The notes beneath the pieces were generated by a model that had not been told where the DNA came from, did no database searches, and saw nothing but the letters and a program-made list of their open reading frames with translations. From Bryobacterales bacterium (GTDB lineage: Bacteria > Acidobacteriota > Terriglobia > Bryobacterales > Bryobacteraceae): DNA of 19,104 nucleotides. Location: the NCBI GenBank assembly GCA_003139735.1, contig PLGA01000579.1, positions 78,125 to 97,228 on the forward strand, written 5' to 3'. The first letter of the stretch is position 1; every line of letters begins with the position of its first letter. Position numbers and translations under genes: made by a program. Below are positions 7,140 through 15,115 of the stretch, piece by piece.

Positions 7140-7997
7140 TCAGTTGGAACATGCCGCAACCGGAATGCGGGTGTTGCCTATCTGCGTTAGAACCAATGCG
7201 ACCGTGCGAAGCTTGCCGGCTCCGAGCGGTTTGGTATGCGGGTCGATGCGCCATGCCGCGGGGCTGAAGGCGCTGCTGAAGTTGACCAGCCACAGCTTGA
7301 GAAGTTGCGCGGTTACCCGTGACAGCAGTCGCCAGCGCCGCCCTTGGCTATACATCGTAGAAACACGCATCATGGCGAAGCTGGACATCGTGTAACTCTC
7401 GAAATCGGCATCGGATCTGCAGCGGTAGTAAATAAGGGGCGCGTCGATGTGGACAATCCGCAGCAGATTTGCGGTCCGGGTCCAGAGTTCGAAATCCTGC
7501 GCTCTCAGGAAAGCCGCGTCTTCGCTGTACGGGTTTTTCACAAACCATTCTCTCGACGCCGCGACCGTGGGGTTGATGATGCCAGGCCCTGCGCGCATCC
7601 CGCGCACGGTGGACTCGGCGTCGATCGCATACGCGTTCCCTGTGACAACCGTGTCGGCGCTGCATCCCCGGAGAACCTCGTACTGCAATTGGAGGCGGGT
7701 GGGCGTCATCGCGTCGTCGGCGTCGAGGAGGGCCACATACCGTCCGCGGGATTCCTTGACGCCTTGGTTTCTACGCACGCCGGCGCCGCGGCGGATTCCA
7801 TCGCTGAATACCCGCACCCGTGAATCTTGAATGCTCCGGGCGGTTTCAAGCGATCCGTCTGTCGACCCGTCGTCAAGCAGCAGAAGCTCCCAGTCCTCGA
7901 ATGTCTGCGCGAAGACGGATCTCAGAGCAAGCGAAAAATAGGCGCCGGGATCTTTGAAAGGCAAGACCACGCTGAACGCGGGATTGGAGTCGCTCAT
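7140..7997 (-). CDS. Glycosyltransferase family 2 (GT-A), first of a tandem pair
   Basis: 285 residues from the ATG at 7997, which overlaps the fucosyltransferase stop by four bases and suggests translational coupling. It is a GT-A inverting transferase: AFSVVLPFKDPGAYFSLAL, LLLLDDGSTDGS (Asp42, Asp43) for nucleotide binding, and VALLDADDAM (92-95) as the metal-binding DXD. The C-terminal half has NPTVAASREWFVKNPYSED and QDFELWTRT, where GT2 enzymes usually keep an ED catalytic base. The protein closely resembles the next gene along its whole length. It probably elongates the repeat unit on the cytoplasmic face; sugar and linkage are unknown. The frame extends upstream to 8186, but that part is out-of-frame fucosyltransferase DNA. 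Confidence 0.92.
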   Translation of the reverse strand: MSDSNPAFSVVLPFKDPGAYFSLALRSVFAQTFEDWELLLLDDGSTDGSLETARSIQDSRVRVFSDGIRRGAGVRRNQGVKESRGRYVALLDADDAMTPTRLQLQYEVLRGCSADTVVTGNAYAIDAESTVRGMRAGPGIINPTVAASREWFVKNPYSEDAAFLRAQDFELWTRTANLLRIVHIDAPLIYYRCRSDADFESYTMSSFAMMRVSTMYSQGRRWRLLSRVTAQLLKLWLVNFSSAFSPAAWRIDPHTKPLGAGKLRTVALVLTQIGNTRIPVAACSN

Positions 7998-8869
7998 CGA
8001 AGTGGGTCGCTGGCGGGCGGTGCGGCTGCTGCAACTACTCGCCAGTTTGGCGGAAAGAGATCCTGCGGGGGGCGTTTCTCCCGGTGATTCCACACCGGCG
8101 GAACGCAAACCGTTTTCATCGCATACCGGCCGAGCCACGCGGCCCACCAACTGAACGTGCTGTTTGCGATGATGAAGTGCTTGCACAGGCGCATGAGGTA
8201 GAAGCTCCGAAGCGGATCTTCGTCGAGTACCTTAACGCTGCATCCCTCGGTCTCGAAGGCCGATACGTTCTGTTGAACCCAGCCAATATCATCGCTGAAA
8301 ACGAAAATCCTAAGGCTCCCGTGAACTGTGGCCACATCATGGATAGCGCGGCGGTAGTACGCGATGTCGCACGCGCCCGCTTCCTTTTTGTGCAACCGCC
8401 GGACGTGCAGACAGACCGAGTTCCCTTGCATGATTTCCCTGGCCGTCACATCGCTCAGGCCGGGCGGGGTGCTCTTAAACTCCAACTCTCTGCGCACGGC
8501 ATCCGCGATCTCGCTGAAGTACCGGGGACTTTGGCAGTACGCGTCGAGTACAGTTGGGCGCTTGATGCGCAAGCTGCAGATTGCCGGGTCGAAATATCGC
8601 CCCGTTCGCATCCTCCACATCTCCCGCCGTTTGACGAACCCCCTAAACAATTGGGCCCGGATGCCAAGGTCTGCGGAAAATACCGGCTCCGTTCCCTCAT
8701 CTAGTACATTAAAGCCCCCGAGGTCGTAGGAACGGCCGTAGGGGTCGTCACGGAAGCCGGAAGTGCGGTCCAGCCGGAGCGGGACGCCGTTTCGCAATGC
8801 CAAGGCGCGCCCAGCGGCGTACTGGAAGAGTTGGTTGCCAAGACCTCCGCGAAGCCGGAGCAACAACAT
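7994..8869 (-). CDS. GT11 alpha-1,2-fucosyltransferase-like protein with altered HxRR motif
   Basis: 291 residues, the normal size for bacterial GT11 enzymes. The N-terminal RLRGGLGNQLFQYAAGRALA is a clear GT11 signature. RIFVFSDDIGWV (around residue 190) and IIANSTFSWWAAWLG (around 235-247) are the other two conserved blocks. The donor-binding block reads CLHVRRLHKKEAG (His155, Arg157, Arg158): the two arginines are present, but the usual Gly-Asp-Tyr after them is Leu-His-Lys. The enzyme would transfer L-fucose from GDP-fucose in an alpha-1,2 linkage, so gmd and fcl should exist elsewhere. The start at 8869 matches the family N-terminus and has a GGCAGGGGG purine run about 8-16 bases upstream. 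The stop overlaps the next gene's start as ATGA. Confidence 0.88.
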   Translation of the reverse strand: MLLLRLRGGLGNQLFQYAAGRALALRNGVPLRLDRTSGFRDDPYGRSYDLGGFNVLDEGTEPVFSADLGIRAQLFRGFVKRREMWRMRTGRYFDPAICSLRIKRPTVLDAYCQSPRYFSEIADAVRRELEFKSTPPGLSDVTAREIMQGNSVCLHVRRLHKKEAGACDIAYYRRAIHDVATVHGSLRIFVFSDDIGWVQQNVSAFETEGCSVKVLDEDPLRSFYLMRLCKHFIIANSTFSWWAAWLGRYAMKTVCVPPVWNHREKRPPQDLFPPNWRVVAAAAPPASDPLR

Positions 8870-8919
8870 TGGTTGGCGCCCCCTGCCCTCGTAAGCATAC
8901 CTCACGGGAACTGCTGGCT

Positions 8920-10062
8920 TCACCCCGCCCTCCGTTGCGGCATTTCCAGCGATTCCAGCGCGCCAATTAATCGGCGCACGTACTGCTCCCAGGTGCACTG
9001 CCGCTCCACCCTCTCGCGAGCGCGCCTTCCCGCTACTAGGAATGCGGCCGGATCGTCAACCAACTGAGAGAGAAGCCCTGAGAGCGCCGCCGCATCGTCT
9101 TGCTCGATGAGCCACCCTCCTTCCCCCTCCTTGACGGCATCGGGTATCCCACCCGTGCGCGTCCCGACAACCGGAGTCCCACAGGCCTGGGCTTCCAGGA
9201 AAACCAAACCGAAACCCTCCACCTCCTGGCGTTCGGTCGCCTCGCGGGTGCAAAGCAAGAACAGGTTGGAGGCGCGGTATAAATCCGGCAGATCGTCTTC
9301 CGGGACAAAACCGAGGAACCGCACCTGCTCCGACAAACCAAGTTCTGCAACCTGCCGTTCCAACTCGCCTCGGTGAGGTCCTTTTCCCGCAATGAGATAG
9401 ACCAACTTCCGGCGGTGGTCCGCGCTGGAGCCCGCTATCGCCCGGAGAACGACATCGTGTCCTTTATAGGCGCGCAGGCGGGACACCGTCGACAAGACAA
9501 CCTTGCTTGACACGCCGAATCGACGTTTTGCCGCCTCTCCGTCGCCAGGAGAAAAGCGCTCATCGTCCACCGCCAGCGGAATCGCTAGAGCGTTCGCTCC
9601 CGGTGCCCTCTCAAGTACGAGCTTTAGAGTATATTCGCTGTTTGCAACTACCAAGTCCGCAGCCTCGCAAACGCTCCGGAGCGCCTGTCCCCAGATATCG
9701 CGGCGCCATCGAGATCTGCTGGGCATCAGCTCCGAGCCGTGGGCAAGAATGACTCGCGGCCTTGCGCCGGCGGCTTGCGCCAGCAGGCCGTCGGGGTACC
9801 ATAGCCCGCAGATGACCGGCCCCCGGCATATCCGGCTACGCAGGGCCCGGTAACTGTCCCACTCCCGCCATGGCCGCGCATGCCTCACCCGAACCTCACG
9901 GGTACGCGCCGGTGGTTGCGCAATGCCATTCCTCGGGGTTGGGGCGATTACCTGAACCTCCAGGCCAGCGCGCGCCCCGCCGGCGGCTATCTCCGAGCAC
10001 AACCGAGCGATGCCGCCGTCGTTCGGAGGATAGTCGGACGAAAGCAGCAGCAGGTCTGTCAT
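8920..10062 (-). CDS. Glycosyltransferase family 4 (GT-B, retaining)
   Basis: 380 residues from the ATG at 10062. The N-terminus MTDLLLLSSDYPPNDGGIARL is the standard GT4 opening, with the glycine-rich acceptor-side loop. TVSRLRAYKGHDVVLRA carries the donor-phosphate Arg and Lys. The EX7E motif is Glu282 and Glu290 in EGFGLVFLEAQACGTP, followed by GGIPDAV. It probably adds one sugar from a nucleotide-diphosphate donor, with retention, to the undecaprenyl-linked oligosaccharide on the cytoplasmic face. The frame is open to a GTG at 10110 that overlaps the polymerase stop. I chose the downstream ATG because family similarity begins there, but neither start has a good ribosome binding site. Donor and linkage are not predictable. 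Confidence 0.9.
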   Translation of the reverse strand: MTDLLLLSSDYPPNDGGIARLCSEIAAGGARAGLEVQVIAPTPRNGIAQPPARTREVRVRHARPWREWDSYRALRSRICRGPVICGLWYPDGLLAQAAGARPRVILAHGSELMPSRSRWRRDIWGQALRSVCEAADLVVANSEYTLKLVLERAPGANALAIPLAVDDERFSPGDGEAAKRRFGVSSKVVLSTVSRLRAYKGHDVVLRAIAGSSADHRRKLVYLIAGKGPHRGELERQVAELGLSEQVRFLGFVPEDDLPDLYRASNLFLLCTREATERQEVEGFGLVFLEAQACGTPVVGTRTGGIPDAVKEGEGGWLIEQDDAAALSGLLSQLVDDPAAFLVAGRRARERVERQCTWEQYVRRLIGALESLEMPQRRAG

Positions 10063-10099
10063 GGCAGCAGAGCGGCAGACCAGAAGCTCGTTCTCCAGC

Positions 10100-11626
10100 T
10101 TATTCTCCACTCGTCGGTTTGCCCATTCGTGCCATGGAATGGCGGCTGTGCTTTCGTACCGTCCCCGGATTATAACCGCTTAGGGCATCTAATATCTTCA
10201 AGATCAGTGCCCAAAACACAGTATATAGAAGAATATATCGAATTACCAAAGGCGTTGGATAACCGTTACAATGGAGGCATGCCTTCATTAGAATGCAGAG
10301 GAACACTAGCTTGCCCGTATAGCTCAGACCCACGCTATATAACACAACATATTCACTCATGCACAACGCCATCACTACGAGAAACCCTAAGACCAACACA
10401 CCGACTGGCCCTGCTGTTGACCAACCGTCTGCTAGCACGCCAAACTCGGACGTTGAGCCAATGACGTTCATAAACCCGTAGTCGGAAGCATGCTGCGTTC
10501 CAAACCCCGACGCAAAAAACCGTTGGCGACCGTCGGCCCCCCAAGTCCCTATTTGCAGGTAGGGCCGACAGTCCGACGCCCAAGCCGCAAAGCCGCGATA
10601 TGGTATCGGGTCGGGCGTGAGAACTGTACTCGCAGCGTTTGGCCACGCATATAGGCGGTTCAACGTATTCGCTATAGGATCTGTATCTCTCGCCTGATAA
10701 TCGGAACGGCTCACCGCAATTTCATCGGCAAAGCCACTCAGCTGTGAGATTCCCAGAAGGTCGAGTGAATTGCGCCCCCTCCTGACCCGGACGTCTCCAA
10801 CCAGCGAGAACAATAGAAACAGTGGCACCAGCGCCGCGAGAGAAGCGAAGATGAGCCGGCGCCGATGACGCTCGTGCGGAGAGACTAGGCGCCCGGCGAC
10901 ATAAAGGCCGAGGAGCACAGTGGGATACCGCGTACCGAGCAGTGCGCCAACCACACAATTCATTGCCAGCGCGCTGAGCACCACCGCGTTTGCCGCTGCA
11001 CCGAGATCTCCCGCAAACCAACCTACAAAAAAGCCCACAGCTTCTAGGTCCTCTGTGAGTAGATTGCTTACCCAGACCAATGAGGCGGGCAGCGCCAGCG
11101 CGAGTAGTAGTCTCGAGATGTGCAGGAAAAGGGCAGCGATGAGAACGAAGCGGGTGCGCGTTGTTGAGTGTTGTGTGAGGTTGAGAGACGGCCGCCTTGT
11201 TCTGTGCGTAAGTAGGCCCCACATCGTCGCGGCGAGTAGAGTGCCGGCGAGTAGCGACCATTCCCCTAATGCGAGAACGCCGGAATGATCGGCGAGATCC
11301 ATACCCCAACCACCAGTGGGGCTTCGAGTCTGGCCAAAGAGTGCCAGCAATAGCTGAGCCAGGCTCTGACCCGCATAGACACAGACCAACAGCCTGAAGC
11401 AAAGTGATGTCGGTAGGAGGGCGCTCCCGACTTGGAAGACGATCCACGCAACGAGCAGAGTCGCGGCGCTTGTCAAAGCTAAACTAATGGCACCGGCCGT
11501 TAGTGACCCGATCGCACACACGAAGACCGCGATAATTAACAAAGCGCAGAGAAGTGCTCCGCGCTGTCCTGCCACAGAGTGGCTGGCTCTCCTCCGAAAG
11601 ACTTCTACTGACGCGACTTGAGTCAT
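10100..11626 (-). CDS. Probable O-antigen/polysaccharide polymerase (Wzy-like), multi-pass membrane protein
   Basis: 508 residues with about 11-12 hydrophobic segments and one long polar loop (about residues 280-390). The loop includes GDVRVRRGRNSLDL, SDYQARDTDPIANTLNRLYA and RPYLQIGTWGADGRQRFFAS. A large periplasmic loop with Arg residues between helices 8-10 is the usual layout of Wzy polymerases, and a GTRYPTVLLGLYVAG helix before it fits the same family. Sequence conservation among Wzy proteins is very low, so the call rests on topology and on the nearby flippase, PglC-like enzyme and glycosyltransferases. The ATG at 11626 has no visible ribosome binding site. The 3' part, near 10170-10300, is clearly AT-rich compared with the neighbours, as often seen for exchanged wzy genes. 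Its stop overlaps a GTG-initiated frame of the next gene. Confidence 0.68.
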   Translation of the reverse strand: MTQVASVEVFRRRASHSVAGQRGALLCALLIIAVFVCAIGSLTAGAISLALTSAATLLVAWIVFQVGSALLPTSLCFRLLVCVYAGQSLAQLLLALFGQTRSPTGGWGMDLADHSGVLALGEWSLLAGTLLAATMWGLLTHRTRRPSLNLTQHSTTRTRFVLIAALFLHISRLLLALALPASLVWVSNLLTEDLEAVGFFVGWFAGDLGAAANAVVLSALAMNCVVGALLGTRYPTVLLGLYVAGRLVSPHERHRRRLIFASLAALVPLFLLFSLVGDVRVRRGRNSLDLLGISQLSGFADEIAVSRSDYQARDTDPIANTLNRLYAWPNAASTVLTPDPIPYRGFAAWASDCRPYLQIGTWGADGRQRFFASGFGTQHASDYGFMNVIGSTSEFGVLADGWSTAGPVGVLVLGFLVVMALCMSEYVVLYSVGLSYTGKLVFLCILMKACLHCNGYPTPLVIRYILLYTVFWALILKILDALSGYNPGTVRKHSRHSMARMGKPTSGE

Positions 11627-11772
11627 TGTGGAGGCTTACACTCGCCCAACCATACAGCAATCAATTCGCATTGTGCCCGCGTCTGGCTCGCCAGAATGTG
11701 TCCATCGACCGGGTTTGCTCCGGCCAGAACTCGTTTGCGCCCCCGGGATCAGCAATGTCGGGCTTCCACAAC
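11627..11772. other. 146-nt intergenic gap, the longest in the locus
   Basis: This spacer separates the GT-C-like gene from the Wzy-like gene. I see only a small palindrome, CTGGCTCGCCAG, around 11693-11704, and short CCGG pairs near 11710-11724. There is no T-run, no clear promoter and no small open frame with a ribosome binding site. The Wzy-like gene that follows has no recognisable Shine-Dalgarno sequence either. Confidence 0.5.
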
Positions 11773-13236
11773 TCAACAATAACCTATTCGGCGTCTTTTG
11801 ACGCGAAGCCTGAGCGTCAGCCCGACGTTCATTGCCAAGTACCCAATAGGGAAGAGCACCAGCGCCGGAAACCAACGCAGCGCTGGCTTGTTCAGTTGTG
11901 TCGCGAGGTGTTCGGTCCAAACGTTCAACCCGATGAACGACTTGCTTTGCCGGGTTAAGTCCAATCCGCGGTCCCCAGGGATATGAAACTCTGAGACTCG
12001 GTAGACTTCATTCTGCACGGTAAGCTTGTGCCTAAGAAGGATGTAGGCGGCGACGGAATCCGGGGGCGCAGAGCGCTGCTCCTGCGCCGTTAACATGTCT
12101 TGTTTGATGTAGTGAACTTCCTGGTCCGCCAGAACGCCCGGTATCTGTACCAGGATGGAGGTCAGCGTCAATAGCGCACAAATCCAAAGCCGCGCGCGCG
12201 AGTGCCGTCCCGTAAACCAGAATGCGGCGGGCAGCAACCACAGCGGAATCGCCGGGACGAGCAACCGCGGACCCCACGACCACCCTCCCTCCCACGAGTG
12301 CCAAGCCCCAGCCAGAATCAGGTTGCCGACTAGCAACCCACCGCAAAGGACCGCCTCCGGTCGGTGTCTCGATGCGAAGTCCCTCCAGCCGAATACGCCA
12401 AGAATGAGGATCGGGCAGAAGATGAATAGCCCCTTGTCGAGCGAGCCGAGCAGTTGGGGGACAGTGTGCCACACCTGAAAGGGGAAAAACTGGCGAGCTT
12501 CGCTTCCATACCCGGATTCCAATGCGTTCCCAAATCGGACCAAGTTCAGCCAAGCGACACAACAGCCGGCCAAAGTAAACGGGAACGTGAATAGGCCTGC
12601 GTTCCGAATCCGGTGCCGCAATTCCCCTGGCCGCGTTATCAGGTAAAGCAGGAACAGTGGAAAGAACGCAGCATAGACGAGCTTCACGAGGAATAGCCCG
12701 GCGAACCCCACGCCTCCAGTGACAATGGCTTTGGGGGTCCCCCGCACCACACCGTATACCGCTAATATCAGGAGGCACATCTGCATCTCCTCGCTGAAGT
12801 CGTATCCGGCATACCGCCACATCAGAGTGCCGAGCCCAAGCCCAAGTGGGAGGAGCCATGCGCAAGTGCCGGCCACTCGGAACAACTTAAGGAGCTTGGC
12901 AAACAGGACCAGAGTAAGCATGGCGAATGGAACGTTTGCAAAGGAAACCAAGAAACCCGTCAATTCGTGCGCCGGCAGACGAGTGAAACTGGACAGAGCG
13001 TCACTTGCGGCAACCCAGGGGACATAGTATAGGGCGAGACCTAAACCGTACTTCGAGTAGCTTCTGCCATCGGGGCCTCTCAGTGTGTACGGTTCTACGT
13101 ATGGAATATCGAGGCGCCCACGGGTGACAATCGCTTGTGCCGTCTGCAACGAGAAGGAGGTGTCCGAAACCTGAATATAGCCCTTGGCCGAAAAGATATA
13201 GACCAATAGGCAAACCGTTAGCACCTGCCGGAACAT
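11773..13236 (-). CDS. Multi-pass membrane protein, probable GT-C-fold (family 39/83-like) glycosyltransferase
   Basis: 487 residues from the ATG at 13236, with roughly 10-11 hydrophobic segments. After a first membrane helix comes a periplasmic-type loop with SDTSFSLQTAQAIV, RGRLDIPYVEPYTLRG and SYSKYGLGLALYYVPW. This resembles the first loop of acidobacterial GT-C proteins, where an Asp near the first helix is catalytic. A central HSWEGGWSWGPRLLVPAIPLW segment is also typical of these proteins. A soluble region of about 75 residues (VLADQEVHYIKQDM onward) precedes the last helix. GT-C enzymes use polyprenyl-phosphate sugars as donors on the periplasmic face, so it may decorate the polymer after export. 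The alternative is a second Wzy-type polymerase. The donor is unknown, and no DPM1-like donor synthase is recognisable nearby. Confidence 0.65.
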   Translation of the reverse strand: MFRQVLTVCLLVYIFSAKGYIQVSDTSFSLQTAQAIVTRGRLDIPYVEPYTLRGPDGRSYSKYGLGLALYYVPWVAASDALSSFTRLPAHELTGFLVSFANVPFAMLTLVLFAKLLKLFRVAGTCAWLLPLGLGLGTLMWRYAGYDFSEEMQMCLLILAVYGVVRGTPKAIVTGGVGFAGLFLVKLVYAAFFPLFLLYLITRPGELRHRIRNAGLFTFPFTLAGCCVAWLNLVRFGNALESGYGSEARQFFPFQVWHTVPQLLGSLDKGLFIFCPILILGVFGWRDFASRHRPEAVLCGGLLVGNLILAGAWHSWEGGWSWGPRLLVPAIPLWLLPAAFWFTGRHSRARLWICALLTLTSILVQIPGVLADQEVHYIKQDMLTAQEQRSAPPDSVAAYILLRHKLTVQNEVYRVSEFHIPGDRGLDLTRQSKSFIGLNVWTEHLATQLNKPALRWFPALVLFPIGYLAMNVGLTLRLRVKRRRIGYC

Positions 13237-13240
13237 TCGC

Positions 13241-13245
13241 TCACC
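13241..13245 (-). promoter_or_regulatory. Ribosome binding site supporting the ATG at 13236
   Basis: GGTGA on the minus strand, within GGGTGAG, ends four bases before the ATG at 13236. It pairs with the anti-Shine-Dalgarno at the canonical spacing. This favours that start over the upstream ATG at 13251 and GTG at 13263. Confidence 0.5.
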
Positions 13246-13299
13246 CAACATTAGTGGTCCCACGCAAAGGATGGAGCGCGGTTATTGCCCCTGCGGCGC

Positions 13300-14337
13300 C
13301 TAGCAGTTGAGGCGTTCAAGGACAGTATGTAGCTGCCGGTCGTAGGAATAATCCGACCGCGTGCAGCGCTCGAGCCCGGCGCGGGCGATCTGGGAGCGCG
13401 CCTCGGAGTGCGTGAGGTAGTGCCGGCATTTCTTGAAGAGCTCGTCGTGGTTACTGAAGAACTCCGCTTCCACGCCTTCCTGAAATAGCTGCTGATGCTC
13501 TGCTGTTCGCTGCGCGAGCATAAAGGCTCCGCACGCAGGGATCTCGACCGACCGCGTTGTCTGGAGATCGCGGTTCGACCTACGCAAGAACGCCAGGTTG
13601 ATGTCAAAGCTGCAAATCGCCTTGGCGTATTCGGCGCCGAAGACAGCGCGCTGCTCTACTTTCAGCGCGGGGTGCTGATGAAGAGCCGCCCATTCCACCC
13701 AGCCGCTTCCCCATGTTTCTCCCCACACTCGTACGGGAATGCCGCCGGTAACAAGAGACCAGATCGCATCGGCGCGCTCTTTTTCAAAGCCGCCAATGAA
13801 GCCCACCGGCCCGCCCCAACGTTCCCGATCCTCACTAGAAACGGCGACCGGGCGGTGTAGGGTTGGGCAAAAGGCGTTGTTGACGAACAGTACGCGTGTG
13901 GCGCCCATGGATTGGAGTTCGGCTACGTTGTAAGACTTATTCGTCGCATGCAAATCGTAGAGGGGAATCCCTGCCAGATACTGTCTGGACTGGTTGTGCT
14001 TCCCTCTCATATCGTCCAGGCTATAGTGGACCAGGCGCACCCCCGGAGCGGTCTCGCGGAGCGTTCGGAGGGTCCTTGGCCGGATGGTCAATCCCTTGTC
14101 GATCCAGACGACTTCAAGTTTGTGCTGTTTGGCGAGATCCAACAGCGCTCGATTCGCCCCGGCGGTGTCGATAGCCCATCCAACCCTTCGAGCAGCGCGT
14201 ACCCACATGCTGTGCAGCCCGCGGAGGGGGCGCGTCGTGTCCACTCCAATCACCCTGTGGCCCAGCCGCTGCAACGCTTCCAGTCGCATCTTGGCAGTGC
14301 TACCTTCCCACAGGTCTCCGCAATAGGCAATCAGCAA
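13300..14337 (-). CDS. CgeB-like glycosyltransferase (GT4-like C-terminal domain)
   Basis: 345 residues if it starts at the TTG at 14337. The N-terminus then reads (M)LIAYCGDLWEGSTAKMR, the first beta strand and nucleotide loop of a GT-B domain. The frame extends upstream to 14463 inside the methyltransferase gene, but that part looks like shadow. GFIGGFEKERADAI (from about residue 179) and TTRSVEIPACGAFML (from about 260) match CgeB-family and PF13524 glycosyltransferases. The latter stretch holds the Arg and Glu that bind the donor's diphosphate and ribose in GT-B enzymes. HYSLDDMRGKHN in the middle is also typical. It probably adds a sugar to a lipid-linked repeat unit in the cytoplasm, though CgeB itself acts in Bacillus spore-coat glycosylation. 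It sits between a methyltransferase and a membrane protein. Confidence 0.8.
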   Translation of the reverse strand: MLIAYCGDLWEGSTAKMRLEALQRLGHRVIGVDTTRPLRGLHSMWVRAARRVGWAIDTAGANRALLDLAKQHKLEVVWIDKGLTIRPRTLRTLRETAPGVRLVHYSLDDMRGKHNQSRQYLAGIPLYDLHATNKSYNVAELQSMGATRVLFVNNAFCPTLHRPVAVSSEDRERWGGPVGFIGGFEKERADAIWSLVTGGIPVRVWGETWGSGWVEWAALHQHPALKVEQRAVFGAEYAKAICSFDINLAFLRRSNRDLQTTRSVEIPACGAFMLAQRTAEHQQLFQEGVEAEFFSNHDELFKKCRHYLTHSEARSQIARAGLERCTRSDYSYDRQLHTVLERLNC

Positions 14338-15077
14338 CGCGCATCCTCGCCGTTGGTACAGAGCAGCATCATGTTTCGTGTATAGATGCCGCCCATTGTG
14401 GAACCGGTTTCGATGAGGTTCCACACTGCATAACCACACCAGATCAACTTCCAGCCGAGCCATTGGACCGCGCTTGCGACGCTATAAACGTAGGGAGGAA
14501 CATCCCGTGCATATACTTCACCAAAGCCCGCTAGCCGTAATGCCGAAGCAAGGCAACGGGCATCAAAGATAACCTCGTGTGTCAGATCGCCATACCGGTA
14601 GCTCGACGCCCATGGGGAGCATGCGTTTGGGGTTTGGATGATGAATCGTCCGTTTGGCGTGAGGTGGATTCGAACGAGCTGAAGCAGCTCGATGATCTCG
14701 TCCTTGCCAAAGTGCTCGATTACGTCAAAGGCGGTGATCAGGTCGAAGCACTCACGCGACTCCAGGAGGTATTCTCGAAGGTCCGTCTGCGTTACCTGAA
14801 ATCCTGCCTCCCGAGCCAGACCAACCGCCTGCCGGCCTAAGTCCACACCGCGCACGTCGGAATACCCGGCGACGCGGAGCGCGCGCAGGAAACGCCCAGA
14901 CCCGCATGCCAAGTCAAGACACTTGGCGTTCCTGTCGGGTGGTAGCCAACCTTTCAAGCGACTTAATGCCGCTGCGCAGCCCACCGAATATCTCCTTGCG
15001 TTGTCTTGCGCCCATTGCGGCGCCTGCAACGAGATGTAATTCTCATACAAGGCAGATCGATACTTGCGTTCGGGCAT
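14331..15077 (-). CDS. Class I SAM-dependent methyltransferase (Methyltransf_23/11 type)
   Basis: 248 residues from the ATG at 15077, which has a good ribosome binding site and lies 38 nt past the flippase stop. Motif I is LDLACGSGRF (54-63), the acidic end of strand 2 is GVDL (77-80), and the motif IV region is FDLITAFDVIEHF (111-123). QTPNACSP and GDLTHEVIF follow, typical of the UbiG/Methyltransf_23 group common in polysaccharide and lipid-linked glycan loci. It probably methylates a sugar hydroxyl or caps a glycan chain; the acceptor cannot be read from sequence. The C-terminus has a hydrophobic stretch around YVYSVASAVQWLGWKL. The frame stays open upstream to 16337, opposite the flippase frame, but that extension is low-complexity and Arg/Pro/Gly-rich, as expected for a shadow. 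Its stop overlaps the start of the next gene. Confidence 0.87.
   Translation of the reverse strand: MPERKYRSALYENYISLQAPQWAQDNARRYSVGCAAALSRLKGWLPPDRNAKCLDLACGSGRFLRALRVAGYSDVRGVDLGRQAVGLAREAGFQVTQTDLREYLLESRECFDLITAFDVIEHFGKDEIIELLQLVRIHLTPNGRFIIQTPNACSPWASSYRYGDLTHEVIFDARCLASALRLAGFGEVYARDVPPYVYSVASAVQWLGWKLIWCGYAVWNLIETGSTMGGIYTRNMMLLCTNGEDARC
14344..14347 (-). promoter_or_regulatory. Ribosome binding site for the CgeB-like gene's TTG start
   Basis: AGGA on the minus strand lies six bases before the TTG at 14337. That TTG overlaps the upstream stop as TTGCTGA, an arrangement that fits translational coupling. Confidence 0.5.
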
Positions 15078-15084
15078 TCCGTTT

Positions 15085-15092
15085 CCCTTCCT
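15085..15092 (-). promoter_or_regulatory. Ribosome binding site that fixes the methyltransferase start
   Basis: AGGAAGGG on the minus strand ends seven bases before the ATG at 15077. It decides the start in a frame that stays open for another 420 codons upstream. Confidence 0.7.
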
Positions 15093-15115
15093 GATCAGCC
15101 GCCTCGCGCGCGGGT

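Noticed and set aside
7998..8186. 63-residue N-terminal extension of the first GT2
   Set aside because: Lies in another frame of the GT11 gene; the ATG at 7997 overlaps the GT11 stop and starts right at the GT2 domain.
8870..8998. 43-residue N-terminal extension of the GT11 protein
   Set aside because: Runs through the 3' end of the GT4 gene, lacks family similarity, and the GT11 signature starts at the ATG at 8869.
9880..10464. Plus-strand 194-codon frame across the GT4/Wzy junction
   Set aside because: Spans two real minus-strand genes, has no domain or ribosome binding site, and its composition looks like antisense shadow.
11693..11704. Small palindrome CTGGCTCGCCAG as an operator or terminator
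   Set aside because: Only a 5-bp stem with a 2-nt loop in GC-rich DNA; expected by chance and without a T-run or promoter nearby.
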